A stretch of 64,000 nt of DNA from CAKZLS01 sp963771545 (GTDB lineage Bacteria > Pseudomonadota > Alphaproteobacteria > Rhodospirillales > Defluviicoccaceae): positions 992,001 through 1,056,000 of the forward strand of contig CAVYTX010000002.1 of the NCBI GenBank assembly GCA_963771545.1. The letters run 5' to 3'. Below the pieces are notes generated by a model that saw nothing but the letters and a program-made list of their open reading frames with translations, was not told the origin of the DNA and did not search any database. Positions 1 to 8,864 of the stretch are shown here, piece after piece. A program made the position numbers and the translations under genes. Each line of letters opens with the position of its first letter. The first letter of the stretch is position 1.

Positions 1-75
1 GGTTCATTTATGAGAAAATTTTGGATCGGAACAAGAAGGAGAACATCACAGAAACCAGAGAAAGGGAGAACCACA

Positions 76-231
76 ATGTTCGGACTTTTCAAGAAAAGCG
101 ACAAACCGAAGGTCGACGCGGCCGAGATCGAGCGCCAAGAGCGAGAGCAGCGGAAGAAAGAATTGGCGGCGCAGATGAAACAAACCCTCCAGTCCGAAAA
201 ACAAAGCGAGACGACTGCACAAAAAGACTGA
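76..231 (+). CDS. Small charged hypothetical protein (51 aa)
   Basis: This short reading frame begins MFGLFKKSDKPKVD and is dominated by Lys, Glu and Gln, with a predicted amphipathic or coiled helix through the middle. I chose the ATG at 76 because AAAGGGAG lies 7-8 bases upstream; the frame is open upstream to 10 but has no ribosome site there. A strong rho-independent terminator follows 65 bases after the stop, so it looks like a self-contained small transcript. No family is recognised. It could be a small ribosome- or membrane-associated basic protein, but nothing in the sequence decides the function. Confidence 0.5.
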   Translation: MFGLFKKSDKPKVDAAEIERQEREQRKKELAAQMKQTLQSEKQSETTAQKD

Positions 232-295
232 TGGTTTCGCGGTGAACGCTTAAAGGGGTGTCACCTCTTGGCTGGCAATCGATAATCTCCATTAT

Positions 296-325
296 GCCCC
301 GCCTCTTTTTCGCGGGGCGTTTTTT
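296..325 (+). terminator. Rho-independent terminator
   Basis: Arms GCCCCGC (296-302) and GCGGGGC (312-318) form a 7-bp GC stem, followed by a run of six T. It ends the transcript of the small gene at 76-231. Confidence 0.85.
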
Positions 326-739
326 GAGCGTTGGCAAATTGTGAAACGAGACGGAAGTTGATCATCCAGCGGCCGCTTTCTGTAAAACGCTCCAAGACTT
401 TCTTGCCGATGCGGCCGGCCGGCAACGAGAACAAAAAACAAACGTAAGGCAACGGATTTAACCGCGAGCAGGTAAATCGAAACAGCCGCTCGCCAGCTAA
501 GAATCAGCGAAGAAATTTCGATACTGGTACGATAATCGAGGTCAAGCGGGATCGTCGCGCGGGAGGATGCGGTTTTCGCTAGGGCCATGAACCGGGCTCG
601 GCCATGGAAATAAAATCGCAAATATGCTGGCGATGGATGGTACCGTGGCGGTCCCCTTCAGCCGTCGCGAAAGGACGAGAGCAAACACGCGCCGAATGAA
701 CGGTTAACCACTTTCACTCCACGGGACGAGGGAACCGCG
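326..739. other. Gene-free stretch before ldh
   Basis: Reading frames exist on the minus strand, but none has a convincing start, ribosome site or recognisable motif. It presumably holds the ldh promoter. I see no clear -35/-10 pair. Confidence 0.4.
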
Positions 740-1675
740 ATGAAGATCGGGATTGTCGGAGCCGGCATGGTGGGCAGTTCGGCCGCCTTTGCAATGGCGC
801 TCCACGGAATCGGAACCGAAATCGTTTTGATCGATCTGGATCACAAGCGGGCGTTGGCGCACGCGCAGGACGTCTCCCATGCGACACCCTTCGCATCCTC
901 GGTGATCGTGCGTGCCGGCGACTATCCGGACCTCGATGGCGCCCAGGTGGTGATTTTGTCCGCGGGCGTCGGCCAGGCGCCTGGAGAAACCCGCCTGCAA
1001 CTCCTTGAACGCAACGCGGTGGTTTTCAAGAACGTTATCGGCGGCGTACTGGACGCGGCGCCGGACGCAATCCTTCTGGTGGCGGCAAATCCCGTCGATG
1101 TGATGACGCAGATTTCCACCCGCATTTCCGGTTTGCCGGCGGGGCGGGTCATCGGCTCGGGAACGATCCTGGATAGCGCTCGCTTTCGGAGCTTGCTCGG
1201 CGCCCACCTGGGCATTTCCCCCAGGTCCGTTCATGCCTACGTGCTCGGGGAGCACGGAGACAGCGAGGTCCTAGCGTGGTCGAGCGCCATGGCCGGCACC
1301 ACGCCCATCTCCTCTTTCGCCGCTCAAGTCCGCGCGCCGCTGACCGAGGCGGTCCGCGCGCAAATCGACGACGGCGTTCGCAACGCCGCGTACACCATCA
1401 TCGAAGGCAAGGGAGCGACGTATTACGGAATCGGCGCTGGGCTAGCTCGCATCGTTAAGGCCATTGGCGACAACGAGCAAAGTGTGTGGAGTGTCGCCAT
1501 CGCCACGCCCGAGGTCGAGGGGGTCACCGACGTCGCCCTTTCCATTCCCCGGGTTATCGGCGCGCGGGGTGTCGTGGCCGATCTCTTTCCCGACCTCAAT
1601 CCGGGCGAGCACGAGGCCCTGCGGCGCAGCGCCGAAATCCTCAAGCAAGCGGCCGACTCGGTTTCGATAATGTGA
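740..1675 (+). CDS. ldh: L-lactate dehydrogenase
   Basis: NAD-dependent cytoplasmic 2-hydroxyacid dehydrogenase of the LDH/MDH superfamily, 311 aa, the usual length. The Rossmann motif GAGMVGSSAAF is at the N-terminus. The substrate loop reads GVGQAPGETRLQLLERN: Gln at the specificity position points to lactate/pyruvate, since malate dehydrogenases carry Arg there. The catalytic His lies in GEHGDSE and the substrate-binding Arg in the TRLQLLERN stretch. The start is an ATG with GACGAGGGAACCGCG upstream. The gene stands alone and converges with the crotonase gene. Malate dehydrogenase is the main alternative and is disfavoured by the Gln. Confidence 0.9.
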   Translation: MKIGIVGAGMVGSSAAFAMALHGIGTEIVLIDLDHKRALAHAQDVSHATPFASSVIVRAGDYPDLDGAQVVILSAGVGQAPGETRLQLLERNAVVFKNVIGGVLDAAPDAILLVAANPVDVMTQISTRISGLPAGRVIGSGTILDSARFRSLLGAHLGISPRSVHAYVLGEHGDSEVLAWSSAMAGTTPISSFAAQVRAPLTEAVRAQIDDGVRNAAYTIIEGKGATYYGIGAGLARIVKAIGDNEQSVWSVAIATPEVEGVTDVALSIPRVIGARGVVADLFPDLNPGEHEALRRSAEILKQAADSVSIM

Positions 1676-1725
1676 ACAATATCACCGGTCGTTGATAATG
1701 ACCGTTGATACCCGGCCCATTGGCG

Positions 1726-2508
1726 TTATTTCGTTCGCGCGTCAAGAACCGCCCGTGCCGGGTCCTTGGTTTCGATGTTGAACCAGCCCCGTAGCAAGGG
1801 ATCCAAGCGCCGAGTGCGAGCGTCGTCCATTGACTCGAGAGTTTCCAAGCGGAGTTGCGCCTTGACCTCGGCGAAGGTCCCCGGCGGGATTTTCGCGTAA
1901 TCCTCCGCGACCGCGACCGCGCGATCGAACACCGCCGCAGCGTCCACGACCTCATCGACAATGCCCATGCGTTCGGCGGCCTCGGCGGCGAACTTATTGC
2001 CACCGAGCAATAACCTGCGCTGGGTGCCCGGCGAGAGCTCTCCCCGGATGATCGCCAACGCCGCAAGGGGAATCCGGATCCCGACCCGCGCCTCGGCGAA
2101 TCCGAGGAGAGCGACCGCGCTCGCAACTCTGAAGTCCGTGGCCAGCAGCAATAGCAGGCCGCCCGCGATGGCGTGTCCGTTGACGGCCGCGACCACCGGC
2201 TTGGGGAAACCGTACAAACGTGAAATCAACCGGCCCAACGCGTCCACCATGGCCGTCTGGTCCGCGACGGTGAAGGCTTGAACCTCCTTGAGGTCCATGC
2301 CCGCCGAAAACGTCTTACCGGCGCCGGTGATCACCAGGGCCGTTACGTCCGCTCGCCCCTCCATGTCCACCAGCGCTTGGTCGATGGCCTCGAGAAAGCC
2401 CAAATTGAGGGCATTGACCGGCGGACGGTCCAGGGTGAGAACCATGACGCCATCGGGAAGGTGATCGGCGTGCACGCTCTCCGTGGGTATCTCCGTGCTT
2501 GTTTCCAT
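1726..2508 (-). CDS. Enoyl-CoA hydratase/isomerase family protein
   Basis: Crotonase-fold enzyme of about 260 aa acting on acyl-CoA thioesters. Visible signatures are LDRPPVNALN at the N-terminus, the oxyanion-hole segment GKTFSAGMDLKEVQ and GHAIAGGLLLLLATDF. The glutamate expected in the hydratase active site is not obvious (the segment reads GFAEARVGIRIP), so the reaction may be isomerase- or hydrolase-like rather than hydration. I chose the ATG at 2508. The frame stays open to 2619, but that extension would run through the island attachment repeat, which argues against it. The substrate is not predictable. Confidence 0.85.
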   Translation of the reverse strand: METSTEIPTESVHADHLPDGVMVLTLDRPPVNALNLGFLEAIDQALVDMEGRADVTALVITGAGKTFSAGMDLKEVQAFTVADQTAMVDALGRLISRLYGFPKPVVAAVNGHAIAGGLLLLLATDFRVASAVALLGFAEARVGIRIPLAALAIIRGELSPGTQRRLLLGGNKFAAEAAERMGIVDEVVDAAAVFDRAVAVAEDYAKIPPGTFAEVKAQLRLETLESMDDARTRRLDPLLRGWFNIETKDPARAVLDARTK

Positions 2509-2588
2509 GGTCAGGGAGCCCTCGCTGCCTGATCGCCGCTCCGCATTATTCAGTCGTTGCGGGTGGTTTGCGCCATCCGATCCTGCCG

Positions 2589-2605
2589 TGGCGACCCCAA
2601 CGGGA
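2589..2605. repeat. Distal att repeat of the island
   Basis: TGGCGACCCCAACGGGA is identical to the 3' end of tRNA-Glu at 17278-17294, while the flanking bases differ on both sides. It marks the displaced tRNA 3' end at the far end of the island. Confidence 0.85.
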
Positions 2606-2952
2606 AGGGATGCCCACATTGGGCGAAGTCCTTGTGTCGCCTTACCTTTCTAAATCAACCAGTTAGCAGCCTTCCTGGTTTTCCCGCACTGTGACACATC
2701 AGTGATACACATTAGAACGCATTCCGGTCAATGCGTCTGACCGAAGATCACATACAGCACAGGTCAACGGGTCTTTCATCAAGTGCGATGTGAAAAGGGA
2801 CAAGGCGACTAAGCCATTGTCCCTATTGTGTTTTTCATTGATGCCGGTTGGGTGACTGGCTGTATGTCTATTTATAAGTATTTTCTAATATATGGTCGTC
2901 GCTAACGATTGCTAAATAGCCGTGTGTTTTCATTGATATGGGAGTCCTGGCT
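2606..2952. other. Gene-free island end with a hairpin
   Basis: No gene is visible. The stretch turns AT-rich towards 2890. At 2797-2823 there is a hairpin: GGGACAA pairs with TTGTCCC, and an inner GGC pairs with GCC around GACTAA. It lies about 300 bases before a Rep-like gene, so it could be a replication-origin structure or a terminator. Confidence 0.5.
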
Positions 2953-3135
2953 ATGACCGATGACGATTTGTTTCTCCGCAACTGGCGGAACCTCTTCCAC
3001 CCCGACCGCGCCTTCATGCTGCGCTGGCTTACGCCTGCACAGCGGACGGTGGTTGAAGCACGGATGCTTCGAGATCACGACGCAATAATCGCCAACCTCA
3101 CGGGAACCGACCATGGCAAGCCCCGCGCTGACTAA
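2953..3135 (+). CDS. Small hypothetical protein
   Basis: A 60-aa frame beginning MTDDDLFLRNWRNLF. The ATG at 2953 is preceded by GGAG at a 9-base distance, which is better than the alternative ATG at 2938. It overlaps the start of the Rep-like gene by 23 bases, suggesting translational coupling. Rich in Arg, Trp and Phe with no recognised domain. In such a position it may be a replication accessory or copy-control protein, but that is a guess from context only. Confidence 0.5.
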   Translation: MTDDDLFLRNWRNLFHPDRAFMLRWLTPAQRTVVEARMLRDHDAIIANLTGTDHGKPRAD

Positions 3136-4063
3136 TTGTCGCCAAGCCATTGTCGCTAAGGCTACAGCAGCGAAGGTCAAGCGCCAGACGGCAACCGTCC
3201 GACAGAAGCGCGACTGGATGGAACAGGCGCTCTGCGCACATGGGGCACGCGATGTGTGGGAACGCCTTCGTGATTGTGGAACCGACCGAAAGCGGTGCGG
3301 GTCACGCTACTGCACCAAGTGCTTCAATCGATATGTCGCCACGCAGACCCGTCTTATGCGTAAACTGTTTGCCAACCACGCCACCCAAGCCAATCAGCGC
3401 GCGAACATCCGCCAGTTGACAGTGCTGTTCGATGCCTTCGGTTTCGATCTTCATAGCAGGCCCTACCCGACACTGTCCGCTCAACGTGTCGGCGCGGCCC
3501 GCGACCATGCGCGGAAAGAACTCAATGCGCTCAAGCGACGATTTCCCCCGATCACTATTGTGGGGGCGCTGGAACTGGAACCCATCGATGGCCCAACCAA
3601 GGCTCGACGCAAGGACTTAAGCGCCATCGACACCCTTGTAGCCATGGGTGCACATCGTGACACCGCTCCAGGCATCCACCGGCTTCTTCCGGCCCCTGGC
3701 ATGCAGCAGTGGGCGGATCATTTGATCCTTTATCACGGACACTTCGTTGTCGATCTCAACGGCACGGAGGACAGGGAGTTCCGCTCATGGTGCCATCAGC
3801 GCTGGGGACACAATCGTCCCAAGAACCCAGTCAGACGTGGTGCCTATGTCCAGCGGCTCTATAAGAACCGGACAATTCAACAATTGCTCCAGACCCTGGC
3901 ACGCTATCCCCTCAAGACCCCATTCTACTACCATGTCCCGAAGAACAATCGTGGTCAGCTTGTCGATGGGCGGAGACGGTATGAACACGCCATCCTGTCA
4001 GCGATGATTGTCGGGTATGATCGGATTGGGATTCGTGGAGTAAGGGTTCAGCGGGGCATATGA
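3113..4063 (+). CDS. Rep-like protein with cysteine zinc-ribbon
   Basis: A 316-aa basic protein. Near residues 54-70 it has a Cys cluster, DCGTDRKRCGSRYCTKC, that resembles the zinc-ribbon preceding the nicking domain in some rolling-circle replication initiators. A later segment, LILYHGHFVVDL, has the spacing of an HUH-type metal-binding motif, though Gly replaces the middle hydrophobic residue. A Tyr-rich segment (GAYVQRLYKN) could supply the nicking tyrosine. It follows the small gene at 2953 and lies just downstream of a hairpin. Replication initiator or relaxase-like is an inference; I do not recognise an exact family. The downstream 190 bases are strikingly AT-rich. Confidence 0.4.
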   Translation: MASPALTNCRQAIVAKATAAKVKRQTATVRQKRDWMEQALCAHGARDVWERLRDCGTDRKRCGSRYCTKCFNRYVATQTRLMRKLFANHATQANQRANIRQLTVLFDAFGFDLHSRPYPTLSAQRVGAARDHARKELNALKRRFPPITIVGALELEPIDGPTKARRKDLSAIDTLVAMGAHRDTAPGIHRLLPAPGMQQWADHLILYHGHFVVDLNGTEDREFRSWCHQRWGHNRPKNPVRRGAYVQRLYKNRTIQQLLQTLARYPLKTPFYYHVPKNNRGQLVDGRRRYEHAILSAMIVGYDRIGIRGVRVQRGI

Positions 4064-4255
4064 CAATAGTATACGCGCTCATGTCCCTGTAAACGTCTGA
4101 TATTTGCATCTTATACTATGGTCTCTCACAATGAAAGTAGCAATATACCTGACTTGTTATTTTAGATAGTAAGTTATTTCTAATAATAATGTTTCTTTTT
4201 GGCGGGTTTTTTATTTTTGTTATTGCGAATAGAGCGATGTAAGAATTGACGTTGC

Positions 4256-4630
4256 TCATACCTTCTTCTTGCGTCTGTTGATTTCGCGCATCGCCATGGT
4301 GTGCAGGTGCTGTTTCGACGCTTCGTCGGCATTGGCGATGGCCTTCTCGATCCCTGCCTCGATCTCGCGCAAGCGTAGTTCGTGCTGGCTGGCTTCCAAC
4401 TCCGCTTCCCGGCGATCCAGATCTCGTTCCTTGACCTCGTCGCGGCCATACATCAACTGCCACAGCCCGTGCTTTGCGGCACGTTCCGCGCGGTGTGCCG
4501 CCTTCATGCGCTTCAGTTTGTTGACGTGCCCAAGGGTCAGCGCAGGATTACCGGTTCCGGGTCGGCGCGTTGGGCCGTCCAGCACGTGCATCTCAAGGTC
4601 GTAGTCTTCGTTTAGTTCCCAGGCTCTCAT
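4256..4630 (-). CDS. Coiled-coil hypothetical protein
   Basis: A 124-aa protein starting MRAWELNEDYDLEMHVLDG, then a long Glu/Arg/Lys/Ala-rich helix with heptad character ending NRRKKKV. I chose the ATG at 4630 because protein-like composition begins there; the frame is open to 4807 but the extension is Arg/Gly/Ser-rich and overlaps the opposite-strand gene at 4667. The ribosome site is poor (AAGGG lies too close to the start). Conserved hypothetical cargo of the island; function unknown, possibly DNA- or protein-binding. Confidence 0.55.
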   Translation of the reverse strand: MRAWELNEDYDLEMHVLDGPTRRPGTGNPALTLGHVNKLKRMKAAHRAERAAKHGLWQLMYGRDEVKERDLDRREAELEASQHELRLREIEAGIEKAIANADEASKQHLHTMAMREINRRKKKV

Positions 4631-4666
4631 GCCCTTATTTATCCGGCAGGCTTGACTGACGGGGCG

Positions 4667-4913
4667 ATGAAGAGCGTCACTCCGGCGATGGCAACCGATC
4701 ACCCTACCAGCAAATCCGCGCTCGCCGCGTTCGTCGCCCGCAAGGATGAATTCGAACTCACTGCTCGCCCGCCCGCAATGCCTCAGCGAAGACTTCTTCT
4801 CGGTCAATCCCGATGCGGTGACCTGGGGCGACGTCAGCGTACTCTCCGACTATTGCCGCAACCTGCGCGAAGTAACTGACCAAGCCTATCGCGAAGGGGA
4901 ATACGCGGAGTAG
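4667..4913 (+). pseudogene. Small hypothetical gene, frameshifted
   Basis: Two adjoining frames together read as one small protein: MKSVTPAMATDHPTSKSALA with FVARKDEFEL in the first frame, then SEDFFSVNPDAVTWGDVSVL followed by a helical tail to the TAG at 4911-4913 in the next frame. The join is near 4765-4775. The second half (WGDVSVLSDYCRNLREVTDQ) is clearly protein-like, so this is a real but broken gene rather than noise. It lies head-to-head with the coiled-coil gene at 4256-4630. Function unknown. Confidence 0.45.
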
Positions 4914-4937
4914 CCTCCCATTGGAGAACCCTGACTG

Positions 4938-5690
4938 TTAGATCGTAACGATTGACCGTCCTTTGTCGGCCCTCCACCTGCCCATCTGCCGTCGTATCGC
5001 CAACGTTTCTCGCAAGCCCAGCCGCGCCGCGAGATCGTTCATCAGACGATTGTGGTTGCGAGCATCCATTTCCGAACCCACGAACCGCCGCCCAGTTTTC
5101 ATTGCGGCAATCGCAGTAACGCCCGACCCCATAAAACCGTCGAACACAAGATCGTCAGGTTTAGATGACTTCAAAATCAATAGCTCGATCAACGCAGGAG
5201 GCTTAGGTGTTGGATGCCAACTGCCCACTTTACGACGACAGAATACGATATCCGGGTCGCGGCGGCTGTTGAGAATATGACGGCCCTTTGTTGCGAAGAT
5301 AATCCGCTCGGTTTGTTTCGCGAAAGCCCCTGGTAGATCGCCCGACCCCCAGTTATTTTTCACCCACATGATCGTGTTCTTGAACTTGAAGTGTTTTTCG
5401 ATCCAACGCCTAAATCGCGGTTCGGATTCGTCGTGACAGAATGAATAAAGCGCGCCACCATCTTTCAGGATCCGATAAAGCTCTCGGTAGCTTTTCCTCA
5501 TCGTGCGCTTCCAATGCTCGCCTTTGTCGCCGCGAATTGCTGGAAGTTTTTTCTTACGATGATTGGATTGATAGCCCATGCCATATGGCGGATCGATTAT
5601 GATCAGATCAACGCTTTCGCTATCCATCCGCTCAAGGGTGCGAAGTGTGTTTTCCCTGAAAATCCTGTAGTTATTTTCCATAAAGCTCAA
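4938..5690 (-). CDS. DNA methyltransferase (adenine-N6 or cytosine-N4, beta type)
   Basis: S-adenosylmethionine-dependent amino-methyltransferase of 250 aa. The catalytic motif DPPYGMGYQS is N-terminal (about residue 33), and the cofactor-binding motif FDGFMGSGVTAIAA is C-terminal after HPTPKP, the motif order of beta-class enzymes. A more internal Met (MENN) is an alternative start. No cognate restriction gene is adjacent, so it may be a solitary or protective methylase carried with the defence cargo. The recognition sequence cannot be read from the protein. Confidence 0.85.
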   Translation of the reverse strand: MSFMENNYRIFRENTLRTLERMDSESVDLIIIDPPYGMGYQSNHRKKKLPAIRGDKGEHWKRTMRKSYRELYRILKDGGALYSFCHDESEPRFRRWIEKHFKFKNTIMWVKNNWGSGDLPGAFAKQTERIIFATKGRHILNSRRDPDIVFCRRKVGSWHPTPKPPALIELLILKSSKPDDLVFDGFMGSGVTAIAAMKTGRRFVGSEMDARNHNRLMNDLAARLGLRETLAIRRQMGRWRADKGRSIVTI

Positions 5691-6047
5691 TATTTTCAGA
5701 AGGTTATATACGATGAAGTCGGTTTTTCGGACATTTTGGCGTTTTTACACGGGCATCGGTGAAGAAAGGATGAATGCTCCATTCGCTCTTGCATCATCCA
5801 TGGCAGCCGCTCCGAGAGACTGCCGATGTTACTGCGTTTGGAGCACCGCATGGGAGTTGATCACCCCCGACCCCAACATCCTAAGTTGGCACATCAGGAA
5901 AGCTCTTGGGGTGCTGTAAGCCGTTTTCCCGCCCGCTGGTGGGCGAAGGCGCGTTCTCCCTATGGTTGTGGCCGCTGAAGCCCGACTCGCGCATGTCGGG
6001 GCGTCTGTCGGGCTTGTCAGGATTACCGTCGCCGGGTTGCGACGAGG
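5691..6047. other. Gene-free stretch with inverted repeat
   Basis: No confident gene. Arms AAGCCCGAC (5978-5986) and GTCGGGCTT (6007-6015) form a perfect 9-bp stem with a 20-base loop. It lies between the methyltransferase start and the end of the DUF3644 gene. Confidence 0.4.
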
Positions 6048-7215
6048 CTATGAGTATTTGTCGCGGTTCTCTTCACAATGCTTTCGGACGGCATCGACCC
6101 ATCGTTCATGCCACCGCCAGCCGTCACTCTCTGTTTCCACGCCATACCCCCTGCCGGGATTCTTTGCGTCCATGGCTTTCCAAAGGTCGGTATGATGGTG
6201 GATTTTGAACCTTGGGAAACCTTCCGCGTTCATTTGTTCAACGATAATACCGGGTCTGAACTTCGGCCTATCGACATCCTTGAAGAAATACCGATTGATT
6301 TTCTCGGCCTCTTCGGAACCCGGTTTTACGAACTCCATCACGGCATCCGCTTGGCCCTTTCTGTTGGCGGTCTTCGGGACGAACAACACGCGGTAGGCAT
6401 AGTGGGGATCATTGAATTGCTCGTCGGTTAGGCCTTCTTCGTAGCTGGCGCGCACGGCTTCGATGTGGGCAGGCAGGTCGCCTGCCTGCATCAGCGCCTT
6501 GCGCTGGTCGAAGTCTATGGCGGAAAACTGCAGGGCGAAGGAAAGCTCGCCATCCAGGCCATATTGCGGACCGAACAAAGCCTTCAGGACGCGGTTGAAG
6601 TTCAGGCAACAGGCTTGCAGCTTGGCGCTCAGGTGATCGTCGATCCGGGTAGTCATCCGGTGTTCGATCTCGTGGCGGATGTCGATCAGGAACTCCAGGT
6701 TTCGCTTGGTGCCGTCTTCCAGGGGGCATTGGGCGTGCTTCAGGCAATAACCAAGCTCCCAGTGTTTGTCCGCCCCCTGCTTCGTCTTCTTGTACCTCGA
6801 CAGTGCCGTCCGCCTTGGTCTTGACATAGCGATAATCGATGCCTTGTGCCTTGAAGTGGGCGTGGAGAAGGTAAGTCCAGGCGATGATCGCCGTGACGAT
6901 GAACACTTCGGAACGGAAGTGAGTCTTGGGATTGTTATAGGACTGAACAGCCAACAGCATGGCCTCGCGGGCCTTGATCAGCAGTTCGTCACCGTGGATA
7001 TGCAAGCCGGTGGTCGGATCGATCTGGGGCCAAGCGTCCAGAAAACGTCCAAGCTCCTCGTCGGTGGCGGCCTTGGCCTTGGCGTGTTTGACTTCGGTGC
7101 GGATTTCGGCGATGACACGGTGGTTGATGGAACGGTTGGGGCGGGTGAAGTAGGCGAGGATGTCCTGGTCATTGCCGAATGTGCCCTTGGTCAGCATGGC
7201 CTTGACCAGGGCCAC
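6048..7215 (-). CDS. DUF3644 family protein, frameshifted
   Basis: Two overlapping frames form one protein of about 388 aa. The first begins MALVKAMLTKGTFGNDQDIL and continues to GTVEVQ; the second continues KKTKQGADKHWELGYCLKHA to the stop at 6048. The break is near 6790-6810. The second part contains IRHEIEHR, an Rx4H pattern of the kind used as the RNase centre in HEPN domains. The family, recalled from general knowledge, is often found beside type I restriction-modification genes, as here directly after hsdS. A role as an RNA-targeting defence accessory is inferred. The break is probably a sequencing error. Confidence 0.65.
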
Positions 7216-7294
7216 CTCCCACCGTTCCAGCTTGTTCTTCCGGCTTCCGCTTGACCATCCGCCTCCTCCAAGGGTGGAAGATACGTGGCTCTAC

Positions 7295-8864
7295 CTACAG
7301 TTCCTCCAGTTGGGGTTGGTTCTGCTTCCGGCGACGGCCTCGGCGGGTTGGTGTGCCGGTGGCGGCACGTTCGGCCTTGATGCGGGCCAGAAGCTCTGAT
7401 GCCGGTTCGTCGTTCGGATCCTGCGGCACCGGTTTACCGTGGAAAGCCCTCGCCAGGATGGATTGGTCCAGCGTCGGCAATACATCGCGTGCGTTGTCGA
7501 TGATCCGTTCAATCGCCTCGACCCCGCGAAGTTCTCTCATCAACCGTTCATGCAGAACTCGTTGCTCTGCAGCAGGTATGACTGGAACTGGCAGGCTCTT
7601 CAGTTTGGTCAGGCTGATGGACGCAAGATTGACGCTCTGTTTGCCCTGTCCCAGGAAGTAACGTTGGCCGAAGGTGTTTCCGAAGAACGAAATAAGATAC
7701 GGATTGATGTCGCTGGACAATGATCGGGCTCGGAACACATGGTTCTGGTGAATGCAGGTCGGGATCTGTGCTTCCCACACCCAACCTCGGCCCAACTTGT
7801 CGCGGTCTCCACCTTCGTTGAACAGGATGTCACCGGATTGAAGTTCAAGGTCGGCTATCTCCTTGAAAGTGGCTTCAATCATCTTGATTTCTGATAGGTC
7901 CAGAAAGCCGCGCTGTACGTTCGCAACACGAAGGTATGGGATCTGCAGTAGTTCGTCGGTAGCCTTTCTTCGCTTACCCTTCGTCAAGCCGCCCTTGATG
8001 TTTGCGATATCTGCCAGCGAAGCCCATGCCCAGGTCTGCGGTAGGTTTAGCAAGCTGTGGATGTCTTCAACGGCATGGCTGTTCTCATTCGCTCCGCGCG
8101 CGTTAGATGCATTAGCGTTGCGTCGTTCAAGCTGTGGCTTTCGACACTTGCTTCGGATGCGTTCCAGAAGCTCGGATGCGGGTTCAGTGTCTGGGTAGCT
8201 GGCTGCGCCAGTCGGCGGTGAGGTCGCCTCGGAAGGCGGCGGCAAGGACGGACTGGCGGTAACGGTCCAGCAAGGCCGGGATGGCGTCCAGGGCTTCCTT
8301 GGCCCGTCCGCTCCGCGCCATCAGCGCCTCGATCTTCGCCACGATCCGCCGCTGTTCGTTCAACGGCGGCAACCGGCACAATCGAATGTTCTTTGACAGG
8401 ATTGTCTGTGTTAATATTTGACTGTGATCCGCCTTGTCGCAAGCGATCTATGCCTCCGATCCACATAGGCCGGATCTGTATCGCCCAATAGTAAACATCC
8501 AAGTATCCGGCGGTCAAGTGCTGCACGGAAGGCTCGTGTTGATGCAGCTTCGGAACGCGAATGCAGCTTCGAGCCGCCAGAATACCCGCTCCTAAGCATT
8601 GTCAATGCAGGACACTGGTGACCGCGTTCAACAACAAGAATGTCGCCGACTGCTGCGAACCCTGAATCTCCGACAACGTTTCGTTCAGCGCGCAGATCGG
8701 CGTCGATCTGGTCAAGATCACGGATCGGGTTTCGACGAAGGGAACTGATACCACCGAAGTATTCAGGTTGTCTTCTTGTGATGGTGTTGAACGCTGTTAC
8801 GATTTCATGGCCAGATCAGCACGATCTCGGTTCACCGTCCAACCTGTGGCAGATCGGCGGTCAT
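7295..8864 (-). pseudogene. hsdS: Type I restriction specificity subunit HsdS, multiply frameshifted
   Basis: DNA-sequence recognition subunit of a type I restriction-modification complex. The start ATG at 8864 overlaps the hsdM stop (ATGA). First target-recognition domain: scattered over frames at about 8400-8800, including GGSQSNINTD. Central conserved helix: LPPLNEQRRIVAKIEALMAR at 8381-8184. Second recognition domain and C-terminal helix: intact from about 8195 to 7295 (GDILFNEGGDRDKLGRG, AAEQRVLHERLMRELRG). At least three frame changes lie in the N-terminal half and one near 8195. Either the gene is dead or, more likely, the sequence carries indel errors as elsewhere. Confidence 0.75.

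Noticed and set aside
292..621. A 109-codon minus-strand frame with some hydrophobic character
   Set aside because: No ribosome site, overlaps the terminator of the upstream gene, and no recognisable family.
1676..1725. Terminator between ldh and the crotonase gene
   Set aside because: The possible stem CGGTC/GACCG is short with a 9-base loop and no T-run.
4256..4807. Longer start for the coiled-coil protein
   Set aside because: The extra 59 residues are Arg/Ser-rich, overlap the opposite-strand gene and change composition abruptly at the internal ATG.
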